From assembly GCA_037176885.1 (NCBI GenBank), contig JAWWNJ010000095.1, positions 372,001-436,000 on the forward strand: 64,000 nucleotides of DNA, written 5' to 3'. The notes under the pieces were generated by a model. It searched no databases, had not been told where the DNA came from, and saw only the letters and a program-made list of their open reading frames with translations. The translations under genes were made by a program, and so were the position numbers. This DNA comes from Favolaschia claudopus (lineage: Eukaryota; Basidiomycota; Agaricomycetes; Agaricales; Mycenaceae). Shown piece by piece: positions 1 to 11,655 of this stretch (position 1 is the first letter of the stretch; the number at the start of each line of letters is the position of its first letter).

Positions 1-1344
1 GCTCGGACAAGGGTTCGTCATCTCAGTCGGAGTGAGAGCCTTGAAAAATGCTGCTTCATCCAACCCCACCATATCGTAATCGTCTCTTTTGAGCACTAGG
101 GACAGACGTTCGATATGTGGTAGGGCGTCGAGGCCTTTCACCACAGAAATCATACTCGACCGAATTAACAAGTCCAGATGCAGGTCAGATACCGAGGGAG
201 CCTGATCTCCGAGACGCATGAGAGGGTGCGCCGGAAGAACGGACTCGTCCCAGTCGCTTTCGAGAGTCGTGAGGTGCAATTTGGTCAACTGGGGTAAGAT
301 GAAGTTCCCGAGGAAGTATTTTAGCAATACGAAAGTTGTGCCATGGTTGTGGATGATCAGCGTCTCAAGCGGGTGCACTAGGGGTGGCCGGCGAATATTT
401 TCATCCAAAGGACACACGGGGATCTCAAGTGACTTCAAATTTCGGCACCCTTCTAATACTCGGCAGACATGGGTATTGAACAGCACATCGATATCATCCG
501 TGGGGCCTGTACATGTCACAGTACTTTGCATGAGGGTGAGGTCGGTTATGTGGTCCCAAGTAAATGGCGCAAGCGGCACAATGAGCTTTGGTTTTGGTAA
601 AGCGAGCCTTATCTTCTGTGGCAGCGGTGCAGCAAATATTTTGGCCCTAAGAAGATCGCTCGCCTGCTTGTGGTCGAGGTACTGATCAGACCGGAAGTTT
701 ATCCGTATGTCTGCCAGCTGCGGTGCATCGCGTACTGCCGCTAGCAAGAAAATGTCGGTAGCTGGAGTATCGTAAAGATGAAGGGCAGCCCAGCGGGAAG
801 AGAAATGATTGATGAAGGGGGCGATGGAATGTGTAACGAAGCCGCTGCGATCGTATTGAGCCGAAATGTAGAGGGGAAGCGGAGCTGCCCTCCTCAACCA
901 CTCCACGACAGCAGTTGTGCGCAGATCCGTCGTAAGAAATCCGACAGAAATGTGCAGAGATGCCCAGAGTTTGGGCAGCGCCAATGCAATTGAACGCCAA
1001 CGACTGCAGATGCGGCCCAGAAGCAAAGGAGCTTCACGGGCATCCATCACAGCATTATGAGCGGTCGGAAGACAGTCCAGAAAGATCTCTTCTACGATAT
1101 CTTGTGGAATGCGGCGAGGCTGCGATATCAGAGCTTTGTGAGAGTCTATGTAGCTCTTCAACCGATCCCGCTGAACGGAAAGTGCTTGAATTTGCGCCTC
1201 CAGATGGACTAGTTCCATCTCGTACGGCACAAGATGAGCGCCGATCTGGGCGATTTCAGTGTCTGTTGGAATATAATTGGTGCCAATATATTCTGAGAAG
1301 AGCGATCGAGGAGCAGCAGCACTTTGGGTGGCACCTTTCGCCAT
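1..1344 (-). CDS. F-box protein, C-terminus cut off by the window edge
   Basis: The minus strand is open from the ATG at 1344-1342 to base 1 (448 codons), so roughly the last 80-100 residues lie outside. Order of parts: a variable N-terminus, a TNYIPTD motif, a charged helix of about 40 residues that probably forms a coiled coil, then PRRIPQDIVEEIF..CLPTAHNAVM and LLLGRICSRWRSIA, the F-box core (about residues 75-130), then LRR-like beta/alpha repeats. Family knowledge: F-box proteins bind Skp1 and present substrates to an SCF (Skp1-Cullin-F-box) ubiquitin ligase. The start is the first ATG before TNYIPTD and matches the paralogues. It is divergent to the gene at 1445. The substrate is unknown. 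Confidence 0.85.
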   Translation of the reverse strand, partial: MAKGATQSAAAPRSLFSEYIGTNYIPTDTEIAQIGAHLVPYEMELVHLEAQIQALSVQRDRLKSYIDSHKALISQPRRIPQDIVEEIFLDCLPTAHNAVMDAREAPLLLGRICSRWRSIALALPKLWASLHISVGFLTTDLRTTAVVEWLRRAAPLPLYISAQYDRSGFVTHSIAPFINHFSSRWAALHLYDTPATDIFLLAAVRDAPQLADIRINFRSDQYLDHKQASDLLRAKIFAAPLPQKIRLALPKPKLIVPLAPFTWDHITDLTLMQSTVTCTGPTDDIDVLFNTHVCRVLEGCRNLKSLEIPVCPLDENIRRPPLVHPLETLIIHNHGTTFVLLKYFLGNFILPQLTKLHLTTLESDWDESVLPAHPLMRLGDQAPSVSDLHLDLLIRSSMISVVKGLDALPHIERLSLVLKRDDYDMVGLDEAAFFKALTPTEMTNPCPS

Positions 1345-1444
1345 CGTGGTGGAGGGAAAGCAGCACTGATGATCAGGTCATTGTGGTCAAAATTTGGCAC
1401 TGCCACCGCCTGCGATCTCTTTCTCTTTCCACCACCTCGAAATC
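1345..1444. promoter_or_regulatory. Bidirectional promoter between head-to-head F-box genes
   Basis: Only 100 bp separate the two divergent start codons, so both 5'UTRs and core promoters must lie here or inside the opposite gene. A pyrimidine-rich stretch (TCTCTTTCTCTTTCC) sits just upstream of the plus-strand ATG. I see no clear TATA box. Confidence 0.5.
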
Positions 1445-3073
1445 ATGAATTCCAGCTACGGTCTCAGCGATCTCTCAGATTCCCCGTTCTACGAGTATCT
1501 GAATACCAACTACATCCCAACTGACTCCCAAATCATCGAAATACGCACCCATTTGATCCCGCACGAGGCTGAGCTGGCGCGAATAGAATCACTCATCGCG
1601 GACCTCACAGCTCAGCGGGCCCGAGTCAAGAGCTATATAGCCCCACACAAAGCTCTAGTCTCGTGTCCTCGCCGCCTTCCAGCGGAACTCGTCGAACAAA
1701 TATTTGTTGATTGCCTTCCAACCGCTCACAATGCGGTGATGAGCGTGAAAGAACCGCCGCTACTTCTGGGACGAATCTGTAGCGGTTGGCGTTCGATTGC
1801 GCTCTCTTCGCCGAAGCTATGGAACTCATTGCATATCTATACACCCTTGATCTCAAATGAGGAGATCGAGGGCGGCGTCACAGAATGGTTGACGCGTTCG
1901 GCCCCGCTGCCCATCCTCCTCTCGGCCCAATACAATCCAATCGCGTACCCAAGGACATACCCCGAAAATGACACTGTTCTTCCCCTGCTAATTCCATTCT
2001 CTGCTCGCTGGTCGGAGCTTAGGCTCACCAGCGTTTCGCGTCATGAAGCGTCCTTGCTGGCAGCAGTAAATGCCCCATTGCTTGAGAGAGTCCAGCTTGA
2101 TTTCCGAGATGACCTTGACGAAGAGGACGGAGAACGACTCTTTCGGTCGCAGATATTTTTCGGACACCATGCACAGAAGATTACTATTGTCTCGCCTAAT
2201 CCAAGTTTTGTTGTGCCGAGCACACATTTTACTCGGGAGCACGTCACCAATCTCACTCTCATCTGGAGACCCTCCTATGACAGCTCGTTGACGGATTCAA
2301 TCCTCAGTGGTGCAACGGCCCATCAGCTCATGAGCAGCTGTCGATCCTTAAAATCGCTCGAGCTTCCCATGTATTGCTCTGGACGCGATCCTATATTCGA
2401 TCCTCCTATGAGCTGTCCAACGCTTGAATCATTGAGGCTGTTGAGCTTTGCCAGCACCTTGACGGCCACGATGTTCTTCCTTGATGGTTTTGTTCTATCG
2501 CAGTTGACCACGCTCCACCTTACGATTTCAGATCAAGATCCCTGGGCCGGCTATGACGACCCATCTTTCATTCGATACATCGAGCGTCTCGGGGTTCGCT
2601 CTCCCTTGATAGCAAATTTGCACCTGGAGTTTCAAGATCGGCCAAACACATTGGCTTTTGTGCGAAACCTTCATGTGTTCTCGCGACTGCAGTGCTTGTA
2701 CTTGGCTCTGTGGAAACCCGGAAATGATTGGTGCAATACCTACGATATTTTGGAGACGGATTTCTTCAAAATTCTTGCTCCCACAGATAAATCGAATGTC
2801 TGCCCTGAATTGAGGGAGCTATCGGTATCCTCCCAAGACTTCAGCGAAGAAGTATGGATGGATTTCCTCCAAGCGAACCTCGATCTCCGTACCAAGTTCC
2901 GCCGACTGCATCTCCAACTTTGGTATCTGTACGATGCCTCGGAAATAAATGTCATCGACGTTTCAGAGTTTCAGAGTCGCGGTTTGGAGGTGGTTGTTGA
3001 ATATACTCGGGTCCCTGTGAACAGTGGATATGCCAATTCACTGTCGGCCTGGGAAGGAATCGAGCGGCACTAA
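1445..3073 (+). CDS. F-box protein, intact
   Basis: Single exon of 542 codons. The chosen start (MNSSYG) is the methionine nearest TNYIPTD; an in-frame upstream Met at 1394 would add 17 unlikely residues that overlap the shared promoter. Residues about 20-66 carry the TNYIPTD motif and the charged helix. Residues about 75-130 hold PRRLPAELVEQIF, CLPTAHNAVM and LLLGRICSGWRSIA, the Skp1-binding F-box of this fungal family. The rest is LRR-like with hydrophobic spacing. It ends AWEGIE, the family's usual [SA]PW.GI-type C-terminus with one change. Predicted role: substrate receptor of an SCF ubiquitin ligase; substrate unknown. Confidence 0.9.
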   Translation: MNSSYGLSDLSDSPFYEYLNTNYIPTDSQIIEIRTHLIPHEAELARIESLIADLTAQRARVKSYIAPHKALVSCPRRLPAELVEQIFVDCLPTAHNAVMSVKEPPLLLGRICSGWRSIALSSPKLWNSLHIYTPLISNEEIEGGVTEWLTRSAPLPILLSAQYNPIAYPRTYPENDTVLPLLIPFSARWSELRLTSVSRHEASLLAAVNAPLLERVQLDFRDDLDEEDGERLFRSQIFFGHHAQKITIVSPNPSFVVPSTHFTREHVTNLTLIWRPSYDSSLTDSILSGATAHQLMSSCRSLKSLELPMYCSGRDPIFDPPMSCPTLESLRLLSFASTLTATMFFLDGFVLSQLTTLHLTISDQDPWAGYDDPSFIRYIERLGVRSPLIANLHLEFQDRPNTLAFVRNLHVFSRLQCLYLALWKPGNDWCNTYDILETDFFKILAPTDKSNVCPELRELSVSSQDFSEEVWMDFLQANLDLRTKFRRLHLQLWYLYDASEINVIDVSEFQSRGLEVVVEYTRVPVNSGYANSLSAWEGIERH

Positions 3074-4060
3074 TTCACAGGAGGTCAGTCAAATTACAGG
3101 GTTGATGACTTCTGTACTAACCAAGTCACCATGAACCATAGGGCGCGAAAAAAATCTCTCTGTATCTGCTCTCCGCCGGAATTCAACAGTTACTCTCTAT
3201 TCTTTCGTTCGTTTCTAATTTAATGGCCTTTCCTCAGTGTCACTGGGTATTAAACTCTATGAATTTATAAGTTACTACGAACTCTCATGATAGTTCACAT
3301 TTGTCGAAAGTTGAACCATGTTCATCATTCGTTATTGAGATCGCTTTGGCCGTTAATCTCCCACGCCTGTACAGGCCGAAACCACCATGTCAAATTCATC
3401 GTGCACTTGACTCTGCTTCACTATTTAGTATCGGAAGAAGCAAGATGTAGGAAACGCGTTTTCCGGGTTGGGACGTAGTTTTTTACGGTCCACGGATTCG
3501 TTTAAAGAAAAGTTTTGCACCTGTTTCTCTCCAATCCTTCGTTATTTCACAATAGCTAGAGATCATGTGTGTAATACCAAAGTATTTGGTCGGTATAAAG
3601 ACAAAGAATTTATTTTCTTTGTGGTTGTACAAACCAGACAAGAAAACTCGTCGGTCTTCAGTAGATACCTCGTTTCGGCCGAATGATCCGACGTCCCTCT
3701 TTGACTTCAACGATGAGGTGCCAAGTACAGCAGAGGAGGCTCCCAAAGTCCCAACGAACTCTTCAGCGCCGGCTCCGGTTTCATCGACGACCACGACGAT
3801 ATTCCCCGCGCGAAATGAAGCCCGCTGACGAATGACGGTCGTGATTCATGGCAGCTTACGAGTCGGCACGACTCGCTCCCAGACTGGTCGCGGAGTCCGC
3901 CCAGCACTGGTGATGCGTTTCTACTTCTACTTTGGAGCTCGGAAGACCTGCTTTTTGTCGCCGACCCGAGTTCGTTGCCTGGAACAGCCGAGAGAGGAAC
4001 TTGGGTACATTGCCTTGCTTTTTGATTCGGTGAATCGCGCTTACTATTCCCATTCTCGTC
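3074..4060. other. Intergenic stretch without a recognisable gene
   Basis: This is the A+T-rich 3' flank of the F-box gene. Short overlapping ORFs exist on both strands near 3480-3830, including a Ser/Thr/Pro-rich one, but none has a recognisable domain or a paralogue in the window. Confidence 0.5.
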
Positions 4061-6740
4061 TCCTGCAGTCGTTGGCCCTGTTCCTCTCTTTCTTAGTGTA
4101 TACGCCCAATGCATAAGTGCTACCGACTATGGCATACGGCTTCTCCATATTTGGGAAATGTGTTATCCGCTCCGCACTCAATTTTCTTCACTGCAACATT
4201 GAAGGCATGTCATGATTCCGTGCTGAGACTAAGCGTTATAATTATGCACCCAGCAATGTCCGGGTCATGTGCTCTCGGCATCAGACGGCCATCAATTCCG
4301 GTATGTCAATGTCCTCTTGCCACCGTCTTCGAAGATATTGACTTTACGATGTCGCCGTTGAATATCGGGACTCATATAGCGGTACTAGTTGTATTGTAAT
4401 TGATTTCAGTTTCCTTTCCAAAAGGTTTTCGGCGTATGAAACTTTATTGACATGACATGCCACCGTGTTAAGTATTCCACATACAACTTTGAAACTGAAC
4501 GCAACATACAATACGAATAACGAGCACGGGGGGCGCACCATTGCATTGGCTTCCCATCGTTGGGCCGTCAGAGATCATGGCACTGCCCTCGGCCTATATA
4601 CCCGTCCATCCCGCACCGATATTGACCCTGCGCCGCACCCTCACACCGGATATCCGTCAACTCTCCACAGTGTTTTCATCCTTGTAGACGTGTTGATTCA
4701 AGCTTCCTTCCCTTCTCCAAAATACCAGGTGGCCAGCCAGTCTGTGCACGCGCCCATGGTGTGATCTCAATCCCCTCCACACACGGTCTTGAACGTTCTT
4801 GATCGGTTCGGCGCGTCACGGCTGATGTTGGCTTCGGGCTTGACTCGGTGTGAGCAGACGCCCTTATGCAGCATCGTCGGGAGAGGGAGGCACCGTGGAG
4901 GACCGCAGAACGGTGAAGGGTAAGGATAAGAGGGACTCGGACAAACAACGCGGTGGACAGTTGATGGCCGTTCGATGCCGATGGCACGTGACCCGGACAT
5001 TGCTGGGTATTTTGCATCTCCTCCGTACTGATATTCTCGCCCTCCTCTCAGATCTGTCAGCAACGTGGATTCCGCCTCCTTTGTTTCGGGGGTTCGATGA
5101 TGTGTCTACGCCGATTCCGCATCTTGTCCACCCCACCAATAATGCCTGTCCTAGGGACTCGGGGCCGTCATCTCGCGTGAATCCGGAGAGATGCTCGGGG
5201 ACCCTGTGCCAAGGAGAGGAGGCGTATTCCGGACGACAAGAAGCGAAGATGAAGGATGCCATCCAGGACGCAGGTCCTTTTGTCTGACTCTTCCTCCTCG
5301 ACGCACCTCAGTCACCTTCGGCGCTAACCAAGCTATACTGTATCTGTGTCTTTCTCACCGCGGCCATTCGCCCCTCGACTCCGCTTCCGGCGCGTCGGTT
5401 GCCATTGGAGATACAAGATTGTCTATCTCTTGCTAACACCCACTCGCTCGGCTGGGATTGATCATGAGTGGCATATCACCCACTTCGGCGACCTCAAAGC
5501 AGAAGAGCTCGAACCGATTGTTCTGGTGATATAGACGGGGAGTTCTTGCCACGCCTATCGTCGTTCTTCAGGCGGACTCCCTCTGTCGATATCGGTCTCT
5601 ACCTAGCCGCTGCGGACGGGCGGTACAAGGTTTGGCAGACACTTTGGATCGACGGACCAGTTCCGACCGCTGGTCCTTGAATTTCACCAATCTCCCTCTA
5701 CTCGCATGCACTCGCCGCTATCACCCTTCTCCTGCTCTCCATTGTCGTCCTCATTCCGTCTTCCTCCTCCCGCAAGCACCCGTGTGCTCCCCCTTTCCTC
5801 TTGCTGCAGGGAACACAGCTCTTTGATCTCGACGGACCTGACCATTCGATATGAAAAGCTTGGGCGCCCGTTCTCCGCCGCTACGCTGTATACGACACAC
5901 ATCGAGTTCTCTCCGAAATGTTTTCCGGAAGATAGAGCAAGACGCGGTGGATGACGGGCACGGGGATGAGGAAGGTGATGAGGAGAGATGGATATTCTAA
6001 GAGCGGGAGAGGTCAAGGTAATGAGACGAGGAAGCTGGTGGATTCCATGAAGCTGAAAGGTTGCGCAGGTGCAGCAGAAGCGGCACTCTGTTGACGAGAA
6101 TGGACTACGAAAAGGATTGGAGCAAGGACAATTCTAGGCGGTTGCGAGGGTCTGCCTACGGAGGAGGTGGGATACAAGCGCTGTCAAGAGGGCCTCTGGG
6201 CCGTCAAGAATTAAGCTCATTCTTCATTTCTCCCAGACACAGCACTATCATCACTTTACCCTCCCCACCTTGCACACTCCGATGTTTCCTCCCTCAACTT
6301 TCGACACCTTACCCCCCTTCTCGCACGGTGGCTGTGCTCCCAATCCATATGCACTTTACCTTTTCGCCCTCGTCCCATACACATACTCTCTAGCGGACCT
6401 CCCGGGATGCGTTTCCTGACGGACGGCCCTGCTGCTGCTGCAGTCGCTCTGTCTTCATTCGGTGTGCTGGGCTTGGTGTTGGGTAGCCGGATGGTCGATG
6501 GTGGATTTTGGACAAGACTTGGTCGTGGGCTGTGATATATCTGCAACTGTTAATCTTATAGCGACATTGGACTGGTGTGTTGCCCAGTCTAAGTTTGTCG
6601 CCTTTGATACGCAGGGCACGTTGCTTTGAGATATGTTCTGTGCTAATTCGGCTGAAGGACGAGGGGGCGGATAAGCGTTTGGGATTCTAGGCCAGCTATA
6701 TCTCGTGCGGACTTCTGCGAGGCTGTATTTCATCGTGGTA
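4061..6740. repeat. Degenerate dispersed repeat, copy 1
   Basis: Blocks match 16765-18640 in the same order and orientation: CAGTCGTTGGCCCT near 4067 and 16770, CACTCGCTCGGC.GGGATTGA near 5448 and 17331, GTTTGGCAGA.ACTTTGGA near 5630 and 17542, and AGCGGACCTCCCGGGATGCG near 6393 and 18439. Reading frames are interrupted in both copies, so neither encodes a protein now. It may be an old transposable element or a duplicated multi-exon gene that decayed; the sequence does not say which. Confidence 0.6.
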
Positions 6741-7285
6741 TCGAAGAAAGCATTGTACGGTGAATCGGAGAGAGTAGCCTCACGATAGATCGTCGTACTG
6801 CGAGTCTTGCCGGCTTTCTTCGGACGTATAAATGTTTCGGCCGAAATTGTTCAAGGATCTCGCTTTTCTTGCTGAACGTCGACGACGGTGAATTCGAGGA
6901 GCCATCGCGGGTTTGCCAGCCTTTCCATTCGACGAAAGCCTCAATTCCATCAGCGTTTGGCTGTCAATGGTCCAAGCAACGTTGGTTTTCAATGTACGAC
7001 AGGACAAATTGCACGATTAAAAAATTAAATGTAAGGTACATTACGCGACACCGAAAATTCTAAGCATAAAACGTTCGTTGGTAGCCTCATAATTTCATAG
7101 GGCATAGGCTATTATTTTTGGAAAGCATAGGCGCCGTATCGTCGAAGCGTGTCGCCAGCCAGGTCGTTCTTTACCTGCATGAAGGACTTGGTAGATACCT
7201 TATTGCGCATACCGGCAACTTCATTTGATGTCTCGAATTCGCGAGGTGGGTCAGGCGTCCCATTGCTACACGAGACGAGACGAGC
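6741..7285. other. Intergenic stretch, nothing recognised
   Basis: No supported ORF or repeat. It forms the 3' flank of the minus-strand GTPase-MACPF gene. A weak resemblance around 6840-6960 to the 5' end of the F-box family is too poor to call. Confidence 0.4.
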
Positions 7286-9609
7286 TCAGTTGTTTTTAGA
7301 TCTATTATTCGCCTTCTTGGCTTTTGTTGAGCCACCCAAGGAGCTGAGATAAACTTCCGCAGCCTCCTTCAGGTGCGTCTGCTGTTGGCTACTCAACCCC
7401 GCAAGCGCGTCTAACCGCTCGCATCGCGTCCCAGGGCTATGCGGACAGAAGGTAGGATTGCGATCTATTCCCTTGACCCACTGCATGCGAAGATCGTCGT
7501 TCGGCCAAGCTAGAGCTTGGAGGCCTGACGCAACAAGTGTTGCCGCTAATGTTCTGAAATGCTTTTGGAGCATGAATACGACTTCTTCGGTGGCAGAACC
7601 CCCACCCTCTCGCAGGATAGAAACATTGACCACGTTTGGGACTGCTGGTGCTTTGTTCTTCTTCGACGGCTTCGCACCAGGTGTTTGCAGACTCGGCATA
7701 GTTACGCGGATGGTTCCGCCGAGTGCAATTGCCACAACAATGTGCGTCCCATAGTCCGAGAAGAATTGGAAATAGAGCTGTTTTGTGGCCGGAGACCAGG
7801 GAGGTAAGTCAGAAATGATATTGATCATCTCCTGCGACAGCGCAGGCTTGGACACTGTCTTTATCCCGGTTACGTAGACCGCCGTGTATGTATCGCGATC
7901 TCGCGCGGGGTCACGGCGATCTTGGAGTCGCTCAACAAGCGTCTCCCGATCCCTATCGAAGCGGGTTGCGGGTTCGTTGGGGTTCAAGAGTTGCGCTGAC
8001 GCTTCCTTCAAAGCGCTCGAACGTCCAAATATCTTGGTGACGGGGTTGTACGTTACACCCAGATACAAGTCGGTGAGTTCTTGGATTCTGGCCTTGGTGT
8101 CTACAACAACCGGGGGCTAAGATGTCTAGATTAGATACGACGACCCAGCAATAAACAACAACAGCTCACCCCAACGACATCTACTCGACTCAGCAGAATC
8201 TCTTCTTTGACGTCCCATGGCACCGCGCCGGTCAGAAATTCAAGCGCTTTCATTCCGGCCAAGTCTCGCTTCCCGCGTGGGCCAGGACTCTCTACAAGTT
8301 TACGAATTGCGTCCCACAGATTTTGGTGGCTAAGTTCACCGTTGGGCAGAAAAGGATACGGGTAAGGAACACTATTCCCTCCCCCGTTCTCGATAAAGAC
8401 AATTTGCCACGGAGCCAAGCCAGGAAATACTGCGCGCTGAATTTCCATCAGCAAGTCCATGCGCTTCTGGGACTCGATCTTCCACTGGCGGTCATATTCT
8501 TCCCCTTTGGCCTTCGACAGGTTAGAAATCTGTGGTAGCGACTTCGTGACGACTAGGATAACATTTCCGCGATTGGGATCAACTAGGCATGAATTCGACA
8601 AAGCATATATGGCTTTCCCGGCCGCGGAAGTGAAGTGCTCCGGACTGTTCATGGCATCGGGGGTTATTGTGTCCCAAGCGACAACAACCAGAATGATATT
8701 TGGATAAATTCTGACCTGGCCGGGGAGGGTCTGACGTTCAGCATATTTGTGAAGTAGCGCTGCATTGATTTCTCTGTCATCATAGGTTGTATCCTCGAAA
8801 CCAGGTGTGTCGTCGATCGCCAGTGTATATGAAGATGGTGCACCTTTCACACGGGAGTACAGTTGAATCCGTCGAATGGCCTTCGGAAAGCCGTCAATTT
8901 CAGGTTCAGCACAAGAACGAAATGTTAGTCTGCTTGCCTTGGTCGTTGAGCCCATTGTTTTCTTACCAACGGCCAGGACATTTTGGCCCAGGAGCCTGTT
9001 GATTGTTTTCGATTTCCCGTGTCCAGTGTTTCCGACAAGAAGAATATTCCCTTGCGTCTGGTGCCTTCCCGGGATGGACTGTGCGGCCGGTTGAGCGACA
9101 TCATTCTGTGCTCTGAGTGGCGGTTTCGCGGACTGCAGCTGGCGCACAAAGCTATCTGCCCAGTTCGAGGTACGTTGAAAGTCTGCCACCTGCATGCCTG
9201 CGTTGCATAATTGTGCCCAATTCCGCACCAGAAATTCTCTTGGGGAGGGCAATACGACCCACAATTTGGCAAACAACTGTTGGTCTTTCAATCCGAGAAA
9301 CTGCGTGTTTCTATTGAACGGGAACCCCGTAGATTTGCCGCGCTCGTCGCAATGAGCGAAAACAATGGCGGTAATGTTCTCGGTTTTCCTGCGGTCGCTA
9401 TCAGTGTGAACGTCCACTTCTGGCAGTGGAAACTACCTATTCAATTTCGAAATCTGGTTCCTCGCCCATGCATCAATTTGGCCTACGCTCGGAGCGGAGC
9501 CCGGAAAGAACCACAAGAACCGCTTTGGGAAGTACCAAGAAATGACGCGGGGTGCGGGAGACTTTCCCTTCGCAGTCTTTCCCTTCGCCGAGGACAATTG
9601 GCGGTGCAT
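7286..9609 (-). CDS. GTPase-MACPF fusion protein, paralogue 1
   Basis: Three exons by splice signals and frame: 9609-9437, 9388-8170 and 8116-7286, giving 740 residues. Intron 1 (48 nt, GTAGTT..CTGAT..CAG) contains an in-frame TAG; intron 2 is 53 nt with CTAAT and TTAG. The N-terminal 175 residues are unassigned. A P-loop GNTGHGKS lies at about 177-184, followed by DDTPG (G3-like) and VVTKS in a G4-like position, as in AIG1/Toc-type and related TRAFAC GTPases. Near 580-600, Y..FF.DYGTH followed seven residues later by GG matches the MACPF signature (Y/W-G-T/S-H-[FY]-x6-GG). Inference: a nucleotide switch coupled to a membrane-inserting domain. No signal peptide is seen, so it is probably cytosolic. 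The tail is basic and Asn-rich. Confidence 0.8.
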
Positions 9610-10310
9610 TGCTTTCTCGATCTATAAGACCTCAAGATAATGCAGACCGAATATCTATGTGAAATTAACTCACTGCCATGCCTATCTCCTGTGCGCCTAT
9701 AACACTTACAAAAAAATTTAGCCAAAGCAGAACCTGCTCGAATCTACACGCACATGATGATTCCGTTGCCGATGTTTCCATCTCCACCTTTTGTGGCCAT
9801 GGCTTGCACTGAATGCGTGGTATCTGGCAAGGTCGTCAAGTTTGCTGGACTTTGTGAATTGAGGGTTGAACGGGATGCAAGTATATATTCCCTCGGTTGC
9901 GTGGGTCTGTCGAGCGCCCAGGGCCACTGTGGCTCGCTTCGTACACGAGGGTGGCTGTCCTTGCACACTCTGCACTTCATGACCACGATTCTATTAGATC
10001 CGGTACTTCACGGTCATGAAACCTGGCGGACATGTGCATCACATGAGGTCGCCGATTATCTTGAACCTTAAAGCCCTGCTCATCGAATTTCCTGCACGTG
10101 CTATTGACCGCGCTCGTGTTGGAAGTTCGTTGCAGAAATCAATCCGAACGCCGAAGCGAACTGAACCGGACGCGCGTTCAGCGTTCGAGAAAGTTCAGCA
10201 AAACCGCGAGGTTTTTCGACCACCCGAGATGGCCGACAACGAAAAGGTTCGAGCGAGTTCAAATGCCGCGCCGAACCTGAACGTCGAGTTCAGATTAGGC
10301 TCGAATCCAG
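9610..10310. other. Spacer with GAACCTGAAC-type palindromic repeats
   Basis: There is no gene between the first GTPase-MACPF start and the MITE. Bases about 10145-10300 carry repeated GAACCGGACGCGCGTTC-like and GAACCTGAACGTCGAGTTC palindromes of the type also found at 21.3-22.0 kb. The first part (9610-9760) should contain the promoter of the minus-strand gene. Confidence 0.45.
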
Positions 10311-10311
10311 C

Positions 10312-10663
10312 CTGTGTATGAGGGCGAACCCGTCGATACACAGGCTGGTCGATCTGACTTTGAAATGCCTTGTCAATCGGATTACCAAAAAAGGTTATTC
10401 GCAACTCACCCATTATTCACTCGAATTTGGAAATTTTTGCGCGGTAACTAAGCGGTTTGTATGCCACAATCATTCTGCGCTTATCTGGAGGTCTAATTGC
10501 GAGTTTTGAGAGTGCGGGAGCGAGAATGGTCTATGTTGTTGTTGTTTGTCCGTGACGTCACAGGCTGTAAGCAATAACCTTTTTTGGTAACCGAGATTGA
10601 CGTGGCAATTCAAACTCAGATCGACCGGTCTGTCTATCGACAGGCTTGCCTCCATAGACAGAC
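10312..10663. mobile_element. MITE with long terminal inverted repeats
   Basis: Bases 10312-10400 and 10571-10663 are imperfect inverted copies of each other (about 90 bp). Each contains TTACCAAAAAAGGTTATT or its complement and a GGTCGATCTGA block. Each end also carries a small internal palindrome built around GTCGATA.ACAG. There is no ORF inside, so it is non-autonomous. I could not identify a clean target-site duplication. The arms are too long to be chance. Confidence 0.8.
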
Positions 10664-10680
10664 GGTCACCGGTCTAAGTT

Positions 10681-11580
10681 CAGATTCACGTTCAGCGTTC
10701 GAGGTGCTCGCCTCTCTCCAGCGGCGTGCAGTTATATATTTAGACTTCATTTCCGTGTGCTCGCGTAGAATATTCCCAATGGAACGCAAGCGTTCAGTTT
10801 TGAGATAATTCCGCAAGGCCTGACCTTTCAGGCGCCTTCTCATAGTGACTGAAACCTGGAATCAGTGGAATGCGCGTAAGGTGAGACGAAATGCAGATCA
10901 ATTCACATACCATGCGGATGCGGACCTGTTGCAAGTGCTATCGATCCTGCGCCGGTGAGTCGAGGCGGTGTTCATGGACTAGATTGTTTCATTCCCGACT
11001 CTCCTGAACCTGGATAGTAGTCGGCCGACCTTTCAACCTGCCGCGCCGAAGCCTCGTCTACTAGGTATTGCGAATTGTCAACGGTAATATGTTGTTTATA
11101 GATCAGACCCATCTGATAACCTGAAGTGAAGGTCGTGCAGTTCAAGTGTTAGCGAAGTGGTGACCACCGTCTCCGCCGCGTCTCGATCTGCGGGAACAGT
11201 CGCCCGACTTCCGGAATCACAACTTCTTCATAATTTTGGAGCACCCGCAGTACTATGGCTCGACCTGCGGCCATACTAGCAGTCTCAGGCTCCACGATAC
11301 TCAACACCGCACTTCCTGATTCGGAATTCCCGAATCCTGAGGTACCTAGGTCCTACTGTCTGTCGTCATTCTTCCACCCAGCCTTTGACCTTCAAATGTT
11401 TGGCGCTGGTTGGGTTTTGGCGTTACCTTTGCTTTGCACGTGGTCTGAACATCCCATCAGAACGAAAACCAAATTTCAATTTGAGCTTATTTGGCCTGCA
11501 CGTGTTACGCGTCGTGATGCACTCCCCCAGGTAACCCTTCAAACTACAAGTTGGACTAGGCTTAAGCTCGTCGCTGGAAT
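10681..11580. other. Intergenic stretch, nothing recognised
   Basis: No ORF with a recognisable domain. The first bases (to about 10710) repeat the GTTCAGATTC/GTTCAGCGTTCGAG motif seen left of the MITE. Confidence 0.4.
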
Positions 11581-11587
11581 CCACCCT

Positions 11588-11655
11588 ATGTATGAAGGCG
11601 AGCCCGTCGATACACAACAGGCCTGTCTCCATAGATAGATGGTCACCGGTTCACC
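11588..11655. repeat. MITE remnant: two element ends joined
   Basis: The sequence reads directly from a left end (TATGTATGAAGGCGAGCCCG..CGATACACA) into a right end (CAGGCCTGTCTCCATAGATAGATGGTCACCGG). The outermost bases of both ends of the 10.3-kb MITE are present with no interior. Confidence 0.65.

Noticed and set aside
3565..3828. Ser/Thr/Pro-rich ORF of 87 codons
   Set aside because: No paralogue, domain or splice context; composition alone is not evidence.
9211..9627. 138-codon plus-strand frame
   Set aside because: Antisense to exons 1 and 2 of the GTPase-MACPF gene.
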